NCBI GenBank assembly: GCA_033980235.1
Contig: CM067066.1
Location: 29,190,976-29,254,975, forward strand
Length of the DNA stretch: 64,000 nt
Direction: 5' to 3'
Origin: Diadema setosum
Lineage: Eukaryota; Echinodermata; Echinoidea; Diadematoida; Diadematidae
The notes below the pieces were generated by a model that was not told the DNA's origin, did not search any database, and worked only from the letters and a program-made list of their open reading frames with translations. Position 1 is the first letter of the stretch, and each line of letters opens with the position of its first letter. The position numbers and the translations under genes are program-made. Below are positions 23,849 through 32,895 of this stretch, piece by piece.

Positions 23849-24693
23849 TTATAATATATATGTCATATTAAAAGAATTAATGCAAAAACAGATAAACGAC
23901 GTTTTGACTTTTTTAAGCAGGGATATCATAAAAAAAAATATTTGCAATGATACTTCATTGCTAACATAATGAGAAATATTTTCGAAATATTGTTTTCAGA
24001 CTCATCATACATTTTCTTCCATTTTCTTAGTTTTCTATCAGCTTTAATCTAAAATAGCTCAAACTGATAAAAATTGATACATGTATTTTTTGCATTTATA
24101 TTCTTAGTTATATATATATATGCATATATATTATGCTTGTATATCTTATACCCCAAATATCGTACATGCATTATTTCACAAGGTCTTGTGTGCCGGACGC
24201 TGACAACGCTTACCCATCTTCGGTAAGGATCAGTTCATATTTCATCTAAATTGTGTGGCGTAGTCGCTAACATTGTTTTGCATCGTTCGAATTCAGTCGG
24301 AATGTCGATTAGAAAATTGATAATGAAATTACAGTTTTTGGAATATAATGTCAACAAAGTTATAGATGCACATGTGATTTGTTCCTGATTAGTCGACGAA
24401 TTCACTGTGCCCGATAAAGTGTAGAGGCAGCTTCTATTCATGGCAACAATAATGACTGTTACTGTAAGTGAGAATCTTGTCCTTGCTTTTTGTGTGTGAG
24501 AATTCAGATTTTAGTCTATATAATTTTCATTGAAAAGAAAAAAAAATGTGAAATGAGAGCTAGCAAATAAGCCCTGGTCGCACAAGCGCAGCCTGGTATG
24601 TACACTACATGGGTGTGTAGATATGCCACTGTTACGCGGGAGATACAACGATGCTCTGAAGATGCACACAACACTAAAATTACAATAAGACAC
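23162..24693. other. Non-coding stretch with TA-rich microsatellites
   Basis: TA-rich arrays near 23805-23865 and 24108-24130. A 45-base stretch at about 24183-24226, bounded by CACAAG and GTAAGG, could be a small plus-strand exon (SCVPDADNAYPSS) but has no family match and is not claimed. Confidence 0.35.
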
Positions 24694-25118
24694 TAATGCT
24701 AGGAGTCCACTGGGCCGGCGCCAGTTCGCGCCAGTTCGCGCCAATGCAATTTGCTGTGGCGCCTAGTGTCGCCAATAAGGTGGTTAGTGGCGTGCAGTGG
24801 CTCTAACTGCCTCCCAACTGGCGCGCGGTGGCCCGTAACGGCGGCAAAAATTGAGTTTGGCGGCAAGAAAATTTCAAAATGTTTGAAATTTTCGTCGCGC
24901 CACTTTCAGCGCGAAGTGTCCACCAAGTGGCACCAAATGTCGCAAACAATCCGCCTATTGGAATCCACTGGAATGTTATGGCGCGCGCCACGTTGCGCCA
25001 ATGAGATTTTGCGCCACGTGGCGCCACTTGGCGCTACAAAGGCGGATAGTCCGCGCCAAAGCGCTCCAAATCAACAGTGGCGCGAGCCAAACGGCACCTG
25101 ATTGGTGACTATTTCGCG

Positions 25119-25185
25119 CCAAATACCACTTCGTTTCCGCCAAATACCACTTGGTTTCCGCCAAATACCACTTTGTTTCCGCCAT
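25119..25185. repeat. Tandem 22-bp repeat, three units, Harbinger left subterminal region
   Basis: Unit GCCAAATACCACTTNGTTTC is repeated three times. A different tandem (GGCGGCAAGTAGCGCAAAGT) occupies the right subterminal region at 26433-26472. Both lie where transposase-binding repeats are usually found. Confidence 0.85.
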
Positions 25186-25328
25186 TCGGCGCCACTTGCC
25201 GCCTATGGAAGCATGACTGCATCGCAGGACTTTCTCGAACAACTTTCAGTATTCGACTCGACAACACCTCTGTAGACGCAGTTTTTCCTTCACAATTTCT
25301 ACAAGATTTCACATAATTTTCAAAGAAG

Positions 25329-25560
25329 ATGCCCCCAAAAGGCAACAAAGGCAGTAGCAAGGGGAAGAATGACAAACTTGAGCAGTCCAAGAAGAAGGAC
25401 CCCTGCAACCCAAGAAGCTCAAATTGAGCTCCAGGCCCTCTGCAAGCAGCAAAGATGACGAAGAGGATGAAGATCTTCGCGTGGTGGCGCTGGCTCAAGC
25501 TGATAGAGGCTCCGCTCCAAGACCTGCTCCCCCTGTCCAAGATGTTGCTCCAGACCTTCC
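25329..25560 (+). pseudogene. Possible N-terminus of the second Harbinger protein (Myb/SANT-like partner), broken
   Basis: Plus-strand ATG at 25329 opens MPPKGNKGSSKGKNDKLEQ. The frame shifts near 25410 and continues as KLKLSSRPSASSKDDEEDED. It reads as a Lys/Ser-rich then acidic protein start and lies in convergent orientation to the transposase. Autonomous Harbingers carry a separate DNA-binding Myb-like protein, so this could be its truncated 5' end. No Myb/SANT domain remains, so the identity is inference. Confidence 0.4.
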
Positions 25561-26923
25561 ACCCCAGTTCACTGTTGTTGTAGATCTTGGAATCAGATTG
25601 ATGGCCAACCCCACCCACATCGATCCACACGAACTGGTACTTTGAATCTACGAGAGCCATTAGGACAACCGAGAAGAACTGCTTGTAGTTGAAGTAAAGG
25701 CTGCCTGAGTTCTTGGGCTTCTGAATACGGATGTGCTTTCCATCCAAGGCTCCCAGACAGCGAGGAAGATTCCATCTGGTTTCAAAGTCACCTGCAACCT
25801 CAAGCCAGCCTTCATTGGTTGTGGGGAGGGAGATGACTTCTGCAGCATACTCATCCATAGCTATCGCTCTGGCTACATCAGGGACAAACTTCTGGATGGT
25901 TTCCTTGCCCACTCGGAAGTTGTAACCCAGCTCGGCATAGGTGGCCCCAGTGGCGAGATGGCGCAGGAAGACGCACAACTTGAGACCAGGGGGAATGGCC
26001 TTCCTGAAGTGGGTGTCCTTCTTCTGCAGGTGGGGTGTAAGCCTGATCAATAGCTCATCAAACATCTCTGGGGACAACCTGGTGTAGTTCTTGAACTTCC
26101 TCTTGTCATTCTCCCTCAGCTCATTCATGAGGGTATGGTACTGTCCACGTTCGGCCCTCAGCTGAGGGTGGAGCATGAGTCTAAACCACCACTTGTGTTT
26201 CCTTTTCTTCTTACGAGGCTCTTCTTTTTCAGGATTGGCCACCATAAGTTGATAGACAGTGGCCACCTCAGCATCTCTCATGATCTTCTGATGGAGCAGT
26301 ATCATCACTCCAACATTATCAAAAGCCTCGGACATATCGAAATTGTAAATAATAGTAGAGAATTTGTTCATACAGCAGTTGAGGAGGTTCTGAACCAGGT
26401 AGTCGATGGCCGATATTTATATAGTCGGCAAGTAGCGCAAAGTGGCGGCAAGTAGCGCAAAGTGGCGGCAAGTTTAAACCAATTTTGCGACCGTTTGGCA
26501 CAAACTAATCACTAAGTGGCGCAATGTAGCCGTCCATCGGCGCAAATGGCACCAACATGGTGAAATTTGGAATCAAATAGCCGTGTAATGGCGCGAACTG
26601 GCGCACCATTTTGAAGCAAGGCAGGTGGCATTTGGCGCACGCCATATGACACCCAGTTTATTCCACTTGGCGACATACATTCCGAGCGAACATTAATTCG
26701 GCGCCACAGCGAGCCACTACGCGCCAATCACATAATCTTTGGCGCGAACTGGCACCAACTGGCGCCGGCCCAGTGGACTCCTAGCATAAAAGGACACACA
26801 ATAAAACACTAGTGGCGAAATCTTTTCTGTGCGTCGAATATCAATACGCCATCTTGTGCTCATAGAATGTCGATTTTGACGTCCTTTTCTCGTATTGGTA
26901 TAACTTTCCATGATCAATGATAT

Positions 26924-29900
26924 ATGGTGCGTGTATCTGTCTTTCAGCAAGAAGAAACAGACCGTAGAGAAGACCCTTGTTTTGCCGCATACCTCCGAGA
27001 GTCAACGAAATATCCCGAAGAACCACACTTGAGGCGTAGTTTTGCAGCCGAAGATCACGCCGAAGAACTGGCTCTCCCGCGGATGACAGGGAGGACTCGA
27101 AGCGGTGGCTCAGTATCTGTGTCAGGGATCATAAATGAGGGAAACGGAGAGGGGACACAAGAAACATCCAGCCTACGGGATGAAATTGCTGCCGACATAG
27201 TCAAGAGTTCCGATTTCTATCAACTGGCCAGCGACGAATACAATGACGATTCGTGGCTAACATCTGCCTGCGAATGCGTGACCTCAGAAGCAAGAGTCGA
27301 TTTGATAGCAAAAGAGGAGTCATCCCCCTCCGACAACGGTGAATACTGTTCTTCCGTTTATGTAGATCTTGACACTGAGGAAGCAGAAAGTTGTAAAGTG
27401 TCGCTTAGTAGGGAAAGTGAAGAAGACACAGAAACCAGAGCGACAGATGACATGTCAATTTCCTCAGAGAGCGACTCGGCATCCATTGGGCAGAGAGAGA
27501 GTGACAGCTGCAGTGAAGAAACTGTTGTGGAAGCTTTTGCAAATGCCACTTGTGGGTCACCAGAAATAGAAAATGAAACAGGTCAAACTCTTGACGGACG
27601 TTCAGTTGTAGAGTTTACCAACAGCCGAAATGAAACTAGTGACACCATCACCCAAAACAGCGTAACAGGCATTCGTTTGGTGAACGAAGTGAAGACATTA
27701 ATCTCAGAATTGATTGAAGTCTGCACCCGGGAGAAAGGGTACGTCCAGATCCCTGTTGCTGCGCATGGCGACCAACCGCCAGCATCTGCCATCTCCTCGA
27801 CAGGAACACAGACCGAAATAGAGGAGAGCTCTGCCTGCCGGCCTGCTCAAAGCGTGCCTGGTGATAGACAGACGTTGGATCATTCAGAGATTAGTGACCA
27901 TCTCGAATGTACTTTGGAAGAAAACGAAAGCTTGGATGCTGTGAAGGAGGAAAGATTATCTGCAGCAACTCAGGAGGAGCAACCCGCGATGGCTCTTGAG
28001 AAACCAATCATGGCAACCTTATCAACATCCACAGAACAAAATGAAAATGACCCTCAAGAATATGTATTTTCACCTGATGTCATTGAGAACTTTCCAGTCG
28101 GGTTTCACACAGAAACTTACATGGACATCGACGTTTCAGATATTGATATCACAAGTTTAACATCTTCATGTTCAGAGGAAGAATTATCATCGAATTACGA
28201 AACAGAGCACTGCGGAAGTGTCATTTACACCGATAATTCTGCTGATGATTCTCACTCACTACAAGAAACTGAACAGGCTTCAGAATCTATCGCCAGCGAA
28301 AACAGCATCCGCGACACTATCGCCCCCAACAGCACAACAGGTAATTTGATGGACGAAGTAAAAACATTTCTCTCTGACTTGACTGAAATCTGCTCTGTGG
28401 AAACAGGGCATGTTCGGGTCCCTGTCGCCGCACACGGCGACCAATCGCCAGCTTCTGTCATCTCCTCGACAGGAAAACAGACCGGAACAGAGGAGTGCCT
28501 TGACAATCGGTCTGTACGAAGTATCCCTTGTGATGGACAGCAGTTTGACCAATCAGAATACAATGACAGTCTCGGCGGCATATCGAAAGAAAATGATAGG
28601 CCTACCGTGGGCGCCGTGAGCGAGGAGAGATCCTCTGCTGTCGAGCTGTTGTCCGTATCCACTTCGGAGATGAAACCTGCAACGATGCCTGAGGAACCAG
28701 TCATGGCAATATCATCATCAACAGAATCAACTGAAGATGACCGATATCAATATGAATCTTTACCTGATGTCCACCCAGACCAATATCTGGATGGACGTGT
28801 TTCAGAAAACGATAGCAGCGATATGTCGTCTCCTGACGAAGAACACGAGGAAGTCACCCCAAACTTGCGGAACGATACAGGAAGATTGGGGATAATGAAG
28901 ATTGTCGCAGTTGATATTTGGGAGCAGAATGAACAAGATAACGACAATAAAAAACGCAACTCATTCGAACTTGCTAACACGAAAGTTATTGCTATCGACC
29001 AACAGCTGGCTACAAACGATATGGATATTCTTGAGCATACTTCAGTTAACGAGGAAGGGGATTCTACGAAGGAAAACAACGACTGTGGCGCCATCCGAGA
29101 TAGAACTGAATACGCTTTTGACTTTGGCGAGGGAGCCATCAACTCTTCGAATATTGAAGGAAATGGAGATGATGTCATTACAGGCCCGACTGCGCCATCA
29201 AATAACGAAGACGGATTTAGGGGCGATCAAGCTGTCTGTAATGAATTCCAGCCTCCAAATGAAATTCCAAGTATGTTTGACCTTGATGGAACCAGAATGA
29301 CTGAACACACTCCATTCCAGAATGACGTGACCTTTGACAGTGTCCTATCTTCCTTAAGAAGCACTTCGCTGACTGAAGGAACTGGTGTCACATTGACCTC
29401 CGACAACTACATGATAGATCAGTACAGTGAAGGCGGCATTTGCTGTAGTTCCTCTCCTTCTGTAACAGAAAGCTCTTCTGATTTAGTCTTAGAAGATCAG
29501 GTTCCCAGTGGTTCTTCACCTGAGGTAGCCAAGAGTGCTGAAGAAACAGGGGCATGGGAAGATGATCAAACACCTCCCCAAGAGGAACTTGAAAGTGAAC
29601 TAATTTCGTCCGAATACGACAGTGCAGATGTCATCGTCAACAGTCTAGTTGTCTCACCAGTGCCCTGCTTACTTCAGGAACCCATCAAAGTACAAGTTCC
29701 CAAGATCACTGAATATGACGATGGCTTCTACCCATTCCCACCTCCCAGTGATGTTGATGATAACTTGATCAAAAACCTTCTAGACAACATCAACATTTGC
29801 GAAAGCAGCCTCAGAAACATAATCGATGAAAATCCATCTCCACCATACGCTAGCAAGAACACCAATAACGATCTTGAGAATCGCAGTCCAGCATGTCAAT

Positions 29901-30289
29901 CTGCGAAGGGGTCTCTGAAGATTCAGGAGGTTGAAGATATCCCGCGAGACGAGACGTGTAGGCACGTACTTTCTAAATCCTTTCCTGACGTGCTGTTACA
30001 GGAAGAAGAATCTTCTCACCCTAGGAGAATCGATACCTCGACGGAAGAAGACGACAGTGAAATGCAATCCACAGAGACTCTTTCTTTCCCTCGGAGAGCG
30101 GCCAAATTAGAAGCTGTTGATCAAGAAGACACCGCCGACATTGTCATGTTTTTAATGTCGCTGGCTATCATCTCCACCTTCATTGCTTACAACTACACCT
30201 CGAAGATCGAAAATACAATAATGAGATGGTTGTGGGTTTGCCAGTTAGTCTTAGAGTTGCTTTCCGAGGTTTCCGATACATATTTTTGA
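26924..30289 (+). CDS. Large acidic, Ser/Glu-rich protein with internal duplication and C-terminal membrane anchor; unrecognised
   Basis: One exon of 3.4 kb, 1,121 codons from the first ATG. A splice acceptor (TGTATCTGTCTTTCAG, ending 26947) lies 8 codons after that ATG. The true exon may therefore begin at 26948, with an upstream exon beyond the Harbinger element. The protein is rich in Ser, Glu, Asp and Thr, with low hydrophobicity and no globular domain that I recognise. A block of about 223 residues is repeated: VNEVKTLISEL...VPVAAHGDQPPASAISSTG (about residues 226-450) recurs as MDEVKTFLSDL...VPVAAHGDQSPASVISSTG (about 450-670). The last 53 residues hold a hydrophobic helix (IVMFLMSLAIISTFIAY, about 1073-1089) and a second weaker one (MRWLWVCQLVLELL). 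This suggests a tail-anchored membrane protein with a long cytosolic acidic region. The function is unknown. Confidence 0.75.
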   Translation: MVRVSVFQQEETDRREDPCFAAYLRESTKYPEEPHLRRSFAAEDHAEELALPRMTGRTRSGGSVSVSGIINEGNGEGTQETSSLRDEIAADIVKSSDFYQLASDEYNDDSWLTSACECVTSEARVDLIAKEESSPSDNGEYCSSVYVDLDTEEAESCKVSLSRESEEDTETRATDDMSISSESDSASIGQRESDSCSEETVVEAFANATCGSPEIENETGQTLDGRSVVEFTNSRNETSDTITQNSVTGIRLVNEVKTLISELIEVCTREKGYVQIPVAAHGDQPPASAISSTGTQTEIEESSACRPAQSVPGDRQTLDHSEISDHLECTLEENESLDAVKEERLSAATQEEQPAMALEKPIMATLSTSTEQNENDPQEYVFSPDVIENFPVGFHTETYMDIDVSDIDITSLTSSCSEEELSSNYETEHCGSVIYTDNSADDSHSLQETEQASESIASENSIRDTIAPNSTTGNLMDEVKTFLSDLTEICSVETGHVRVPVAAHGDQSPASVISSTGKQTGTEECLDNRSVRSIPCDGQQFDQSEYNDSLGGISKENDRPTVGAVSEERSSAVELLSVSTSEMKPATMPEEPVMAISSSTESTEDDRYQYESLPDVHPDQYLDGRVSENDSSDMSSPDEEHEEVTPNLRNDTGRLGIMKIVAVDIWEQNEQDNDNKKRNSFELANTKVIAIDQQLATNDMDILEHTSVNEEGDSTKENNDCGAIRDRTEYAFDFGEGAINSSNIEGNGDDVITGPTAPSNNEDGFRGDQAVCNEFQPPNEIPSMFDLDGTRMTEHTPFQNDVTFDSVLSSLRSTSLTEGTGVTLTSDNYMIDQYSEGGICCSSSPSVTESSSDLVLEDQVPSGSSPEVAKSAEETGAWEDDQTPPQEELESELISSEYDSADVIVNSLVVSPVPCLLQEPIKVQVPKITEYDDGFYPFPPPSDVDDNLIKNLLDNINICESSLRNIIDENPSPPYASKNTNNDLENRSPACQSAKGSLKIQEVEDIPRDETCRHVLSKSFPDVLLQEEESSHPRRIDTSTEEDDSEMQSTETLSFPRRAAKLEAVDQEDTADIVMFLMSLAIISTFIAYNYTSKIENTIMRWLWVCQLVLELLSEVSDTYF
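27600..28937 (+). repeat. Coding tandem duplication, two units of about 669 bp
   Basis: Equivalent codons lie about 669 bases apart (GAAGTGAAGACATT near 27685 versus GAAGTAAAAACATT near 28354). The most conserved core encodes HGDQ.PAS.ISSTG.QT. Spacing is a multiple of three, so the frame is kept. The less conserved flanks indicate an old duplication with a core under constraint. Confidence 0.85.
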
Positions 30290-31719
30290 ATCGCTCAAGG
30301 AAAACATTCTGGAAATTGCCCAAAGCAATATACATTCTTGATTCAAATCTTGACAGTAGCTATGAAACAAGAAATTTGGCAAATACAATATTAATTCCTC
30401 CTTAACGTTTCAGGCCAGCCTCAATATCGGTTTACCAGGCTTCCAAAACACACCTACCTTCTTCTTCCAATAAGGTGATTTTCACTTATTATAAGCTAAC
30501 AGGGGGAACACGTGCTACGCACAAGGAAAACCGAGGCAGGGGAACTAGACATAATTATGATGACACCTATGCCAAACTTTTATGAGTAGGAAGAAAATGC
30601 AAATCGACGAATTAAAAGCTAAGTTTTCTCCCCAAAAAATCCGATACCTCGTGCTTCCTGCTGTTGAGCAATATTTGCTTCTTGTTGAAATTTGGTCGTG
30701 TGTAAGGCTGGAGTTGGTGAAAGTTACTGGTCGTGGACGATGAGTTAAAAGTGTTTTGTAAGGTGATTGATGTCCTATGTCATCTCCATACTTAGAATAG
30801 TGAGGTGAAAAGACTCTCCACTTCCCTGCTTGAAATACACACATGATATAAAGATGCATACACACACACACACACACACACATATTCATGAACACACGTC
30901 ATTACAAGCGCGCGCACACACACGTGTCTCAGTGATATGCATACTATCCAGGATTAAATCTTAGTTTCAACTTCGTTAATCTGTCGTGTCAAGAGATAAG
31001 TCACAGCATATCAACTTCATTAACGCGTCTTAGAAACACTGACACTGGCCTAACTGCCTTAATATTGAAACAGGAAACACGTCTCGTGGGAAGAAGAAAT
31101 ATAATTATATGAATTTATTTGTACAAATTTGTTACCATACTTTTTAAAAAAAAATCTTTCACACACACTGATGGCAATACCATTTCAAATAAGTCATTTT
31201 GACCCAGTCTTTTACTTGCCACCTACCAAACTCTATCAAATCAGAAGTTGGAAAGGGGTTAACCAGCAATTTAGACAGGAATACACATGAAAATCGGTCA
31301 GTATGTTAAAAATTAGCCATCTCAGAAGAATTCCTCACTGGGCAACGTTTACTCCTAAGCAAGTGTCAGCTTCCACTATTATAGGCCTACATGAGTGGCT
31401 TGTGGTGGTGAATCTGCTCCCATCATTTTATGAAATTTGTATTTACACGTGACTGAATTCGGGGAAAATCAGCTGCTGTAACCACGTGATCGTAATTAAT
31501 AATCACTACGCTCGATATAATAACATTGCACATTACTGAGCACTGAGGCGAAATGTTATGATATCGATTTACATGTGTTTATCTTCGGTTTGTTAAATAT
31601 GAGGTAATTACAGGGCAATTCAAAATTTGTCATCCGCCGCAGAAAGAAGGAACAGAATACTGTACTGCAGAAGGATACATAACTGTAATCATTGATTTAA
31701 ACAGAGTTGTTAATGTATC
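30290..31719. other. Intergenic, between convergent 3' ends
   Basis: The plus-strand gene (stop 30289) and the minus-strand sulfotransferase (stop 31720) converge here, so both 3' UTRs presumably lie in this region. It has an AC microsatellite at about 30857-30880 and A-runs near 31145. No further gene is seen. Confidence 0.5.
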
Positions 31720-32895
31720 TCAGGAATCCCATGAAAACGTTCTTCCCAATAACGCCTCCAGTTGCATGTTGTACGGTCTATAAAATTCGCGCAATTTTTG
31801 CAGCACGCTACTGGTCACCTTCGGGTGCGTTCTACCTTTAAACTCGCCCTGACAGCGACGCATCGGTCTGGCGAGACAGTAGAAACCTTTTATCTCATCA
31901 AAGTAAATGTCCCTCTGGCTGAAATGACTAGATACACCCAAAAACGATTCAATCGCTTTGAGCTGTGGAAGCGGATCCCGAACAAATTCTTCTCCGTCGA
32001 TAATGAAAATTTGTTCAAGAGGAAACACCTTGAGCCATTCTCTTAAATGATATATGTAGATGCCAGTAAAAACAAGAGCATTATCAGTATTAACCTCTCC
32101 ATTAATCTTTAAAACACTCTCCTCGAAAGTCTTGTTGATGATGTAATCGATGTTTCTATGGGGATAAACTGGCCTGTCCATGCGAAATTTATGCAAGTCC
32201 TCATAAGGCAAATGCGGATACCTCGTAACGACATGAGTGTAGTCCGAGACAGCTCGGGTGACCGGGTCTCTGAGAATGAGTAGAAGCTTCGTGGACGCCG
32301 AAAGTTCCCTGGCGATATCCAAGGGTGCACGGTCTGCAACAAAGTAAGCCGGAGATGTCTCCATGGTAACTTGGTACTGAGAAGACACGGACATCATCCT
32401 GCGGTACCAAGCCAACCCTTTGGCCTGATGCCTGTCCCAGAAGTGGACCTCTCCTCGAGTACTGGTGACAACGGCGGGATGAGTCTTGAGGAAAAACGTC
32501 ACCGCACCCGTACCACACTTTTTGGCGCCGATGCAGATGACTCGAGGAAGGCGTCGTCTGCAGTCGAGGGTGACGATGCCAGTGTTGAAGCTACTTGTTT
32601 GATTACACTGGATGTTTGGGGGATAAGTGATACGCGATCTCCTTGTCAGATTTTGCTCTGAAACATTCTCGAAATATCCAGCTTCGTTCGATGATGATCC
32701 TTCTCGATCATTTACGTTCTTGTCATTTGTCGGCGGATAAACTCCTGATCGTGACCGCCAGGGGACTTGCAGAGAACCGCTCGAAGATATCGTCACCGCA
32801 GTTTGTCCGGCGAGCAGTAGGACTAGCAGAAGCATTATTGTCATGACACACAGCACAAGAGGGCGACATTCCAGCAATCTTCCTCGAGCTCTCAT
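31720..32895 (-). CDS. Heparan sulfate 3-O-sulfotransferase-like, single coding exon, 391 aa
   Basis: Family members transfer sulfate from PAPS to the 3-OH of glucosamine in heparan sulfate in the Golgi. I place the start at 32895, where a short basic N-terminus precedes a signal-anchor helix (LVLCVMTIMLLLVLLLAG, residues 13-30); the longer upstream frame adds a low-complexity hydrophobic stretch. The stem runs to about residue 115. The sulfotransferase domain then shows the PAPS 5'-phosphosulfate loop GAKKCGTGA (Lys126), the catalytic-base motif GEVHFWD (Glu149), ETSPAYF, the 3'-phosphate motif LLLILRDP...SDYTH (Arg209, Ser217), the Cys340/Cys348 pair around GFYCLARPMRRC, and KGRTHP. All key residues are kept, so it looks functional. 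NDST-type sulfotransferases are the nearest alternative, but the Cys loop and C-terminus fit HS3ST. Which HS3ST subtype it corresponds to is not resolved. Confidence 0.92.
   Translation of the reverse strand: MRARGRLLECRPLVLCVMTIMLLLVLLLAGQTAVTISSSGSLQVPWRSRSGVYPPTNDKNVNDREGSSSNEAGYFENVSEQNLTRRSRITYPPNIQCNQTSSFNTGIVTLDCRRRLPRVICIGAKKCGTGAVTFFLKTHPAVVTSTRGEVHFWDRHQAKGLAWYRRMMSVSSQYQVTMETSPAYFVADRAPLDIARELSASTKLLLILRDPVTRAVSDYTHVVTRYPHLPYEDLHKFRMDRPVYPHRNIDYIINKTFEESVLKINGEVNTDNALVFTGIYIYHLREWLKVFPLEQIFIIDGEEFVRDPLPQLKAIESFLGVSSHFSQRDIYFDEIKGFYCLARPMRRCQGEFKGRTHPKVTSSVLQKLREFYRPYNMQLEALLGRTFSWDS

Larger units (their letters stand above)
25109..26371 (-). pseudogene. Harbinger (HARBI1-like) DDE transposase, C-terminally truncated
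   Basis: The frame encodes 420 residues. Residues 61-270 match the DDE_Tnp_4/HARBI1 nuclease: a helical N-part (YTRLSPEMFDELL, LRHLATGATYAELGYNFRVG), the first catalytic Asp in LGALDGKHI (D210) and the second in FVWIDVGGVG (D251), then SDSKIYNNSELG. After about residue 271 (near 25560) the sequence is no longer transposase but antisense of another remnant and subterminal repeats. The third acidic residue and the C-terminus are therefore missing. It is expected to be inactive as a nuclease. The upstream basic stretch PRKKKRKHK may be a nuclear localisation signal. Confidence 0.85.
24697..26786 (-). mobile_element. PIF/Harbinger DNA transposon, internally deleted, with TAA target duplication
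   Basis: The element begins TGCTAGGAGTCCACTGGGCC and ends with its exact reverse complement. It is flanked by TAA on each side (24694-24696, 26787-26789), the TWA target preference of PIF/Harbinger. Both subterminal zones are packed with GGCGC/GCGCC motifs and short tandem repeats. Inside are a minus-strand DDE transposase lacking its 3' part and a plus-strand remnant that may be the start of a second gene. At 2,090 bp it is shorter than typical autonomous two-gene Harbingers. It ends 162 bp before the large exon at 26948. Confidence 0.92.

Noticed and set aside
26135..26455. Plus-strand open frame over the Harbinger transposase
   Set aside because: Antisense shadow of the DDE transposase; no domain in this frame.
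28252..29300. Several 60-150-codon frames inside the 26924-30289 exon
   Set aside because: Shadows in other frames of the large acidic protein, arising from its biased codon composition.
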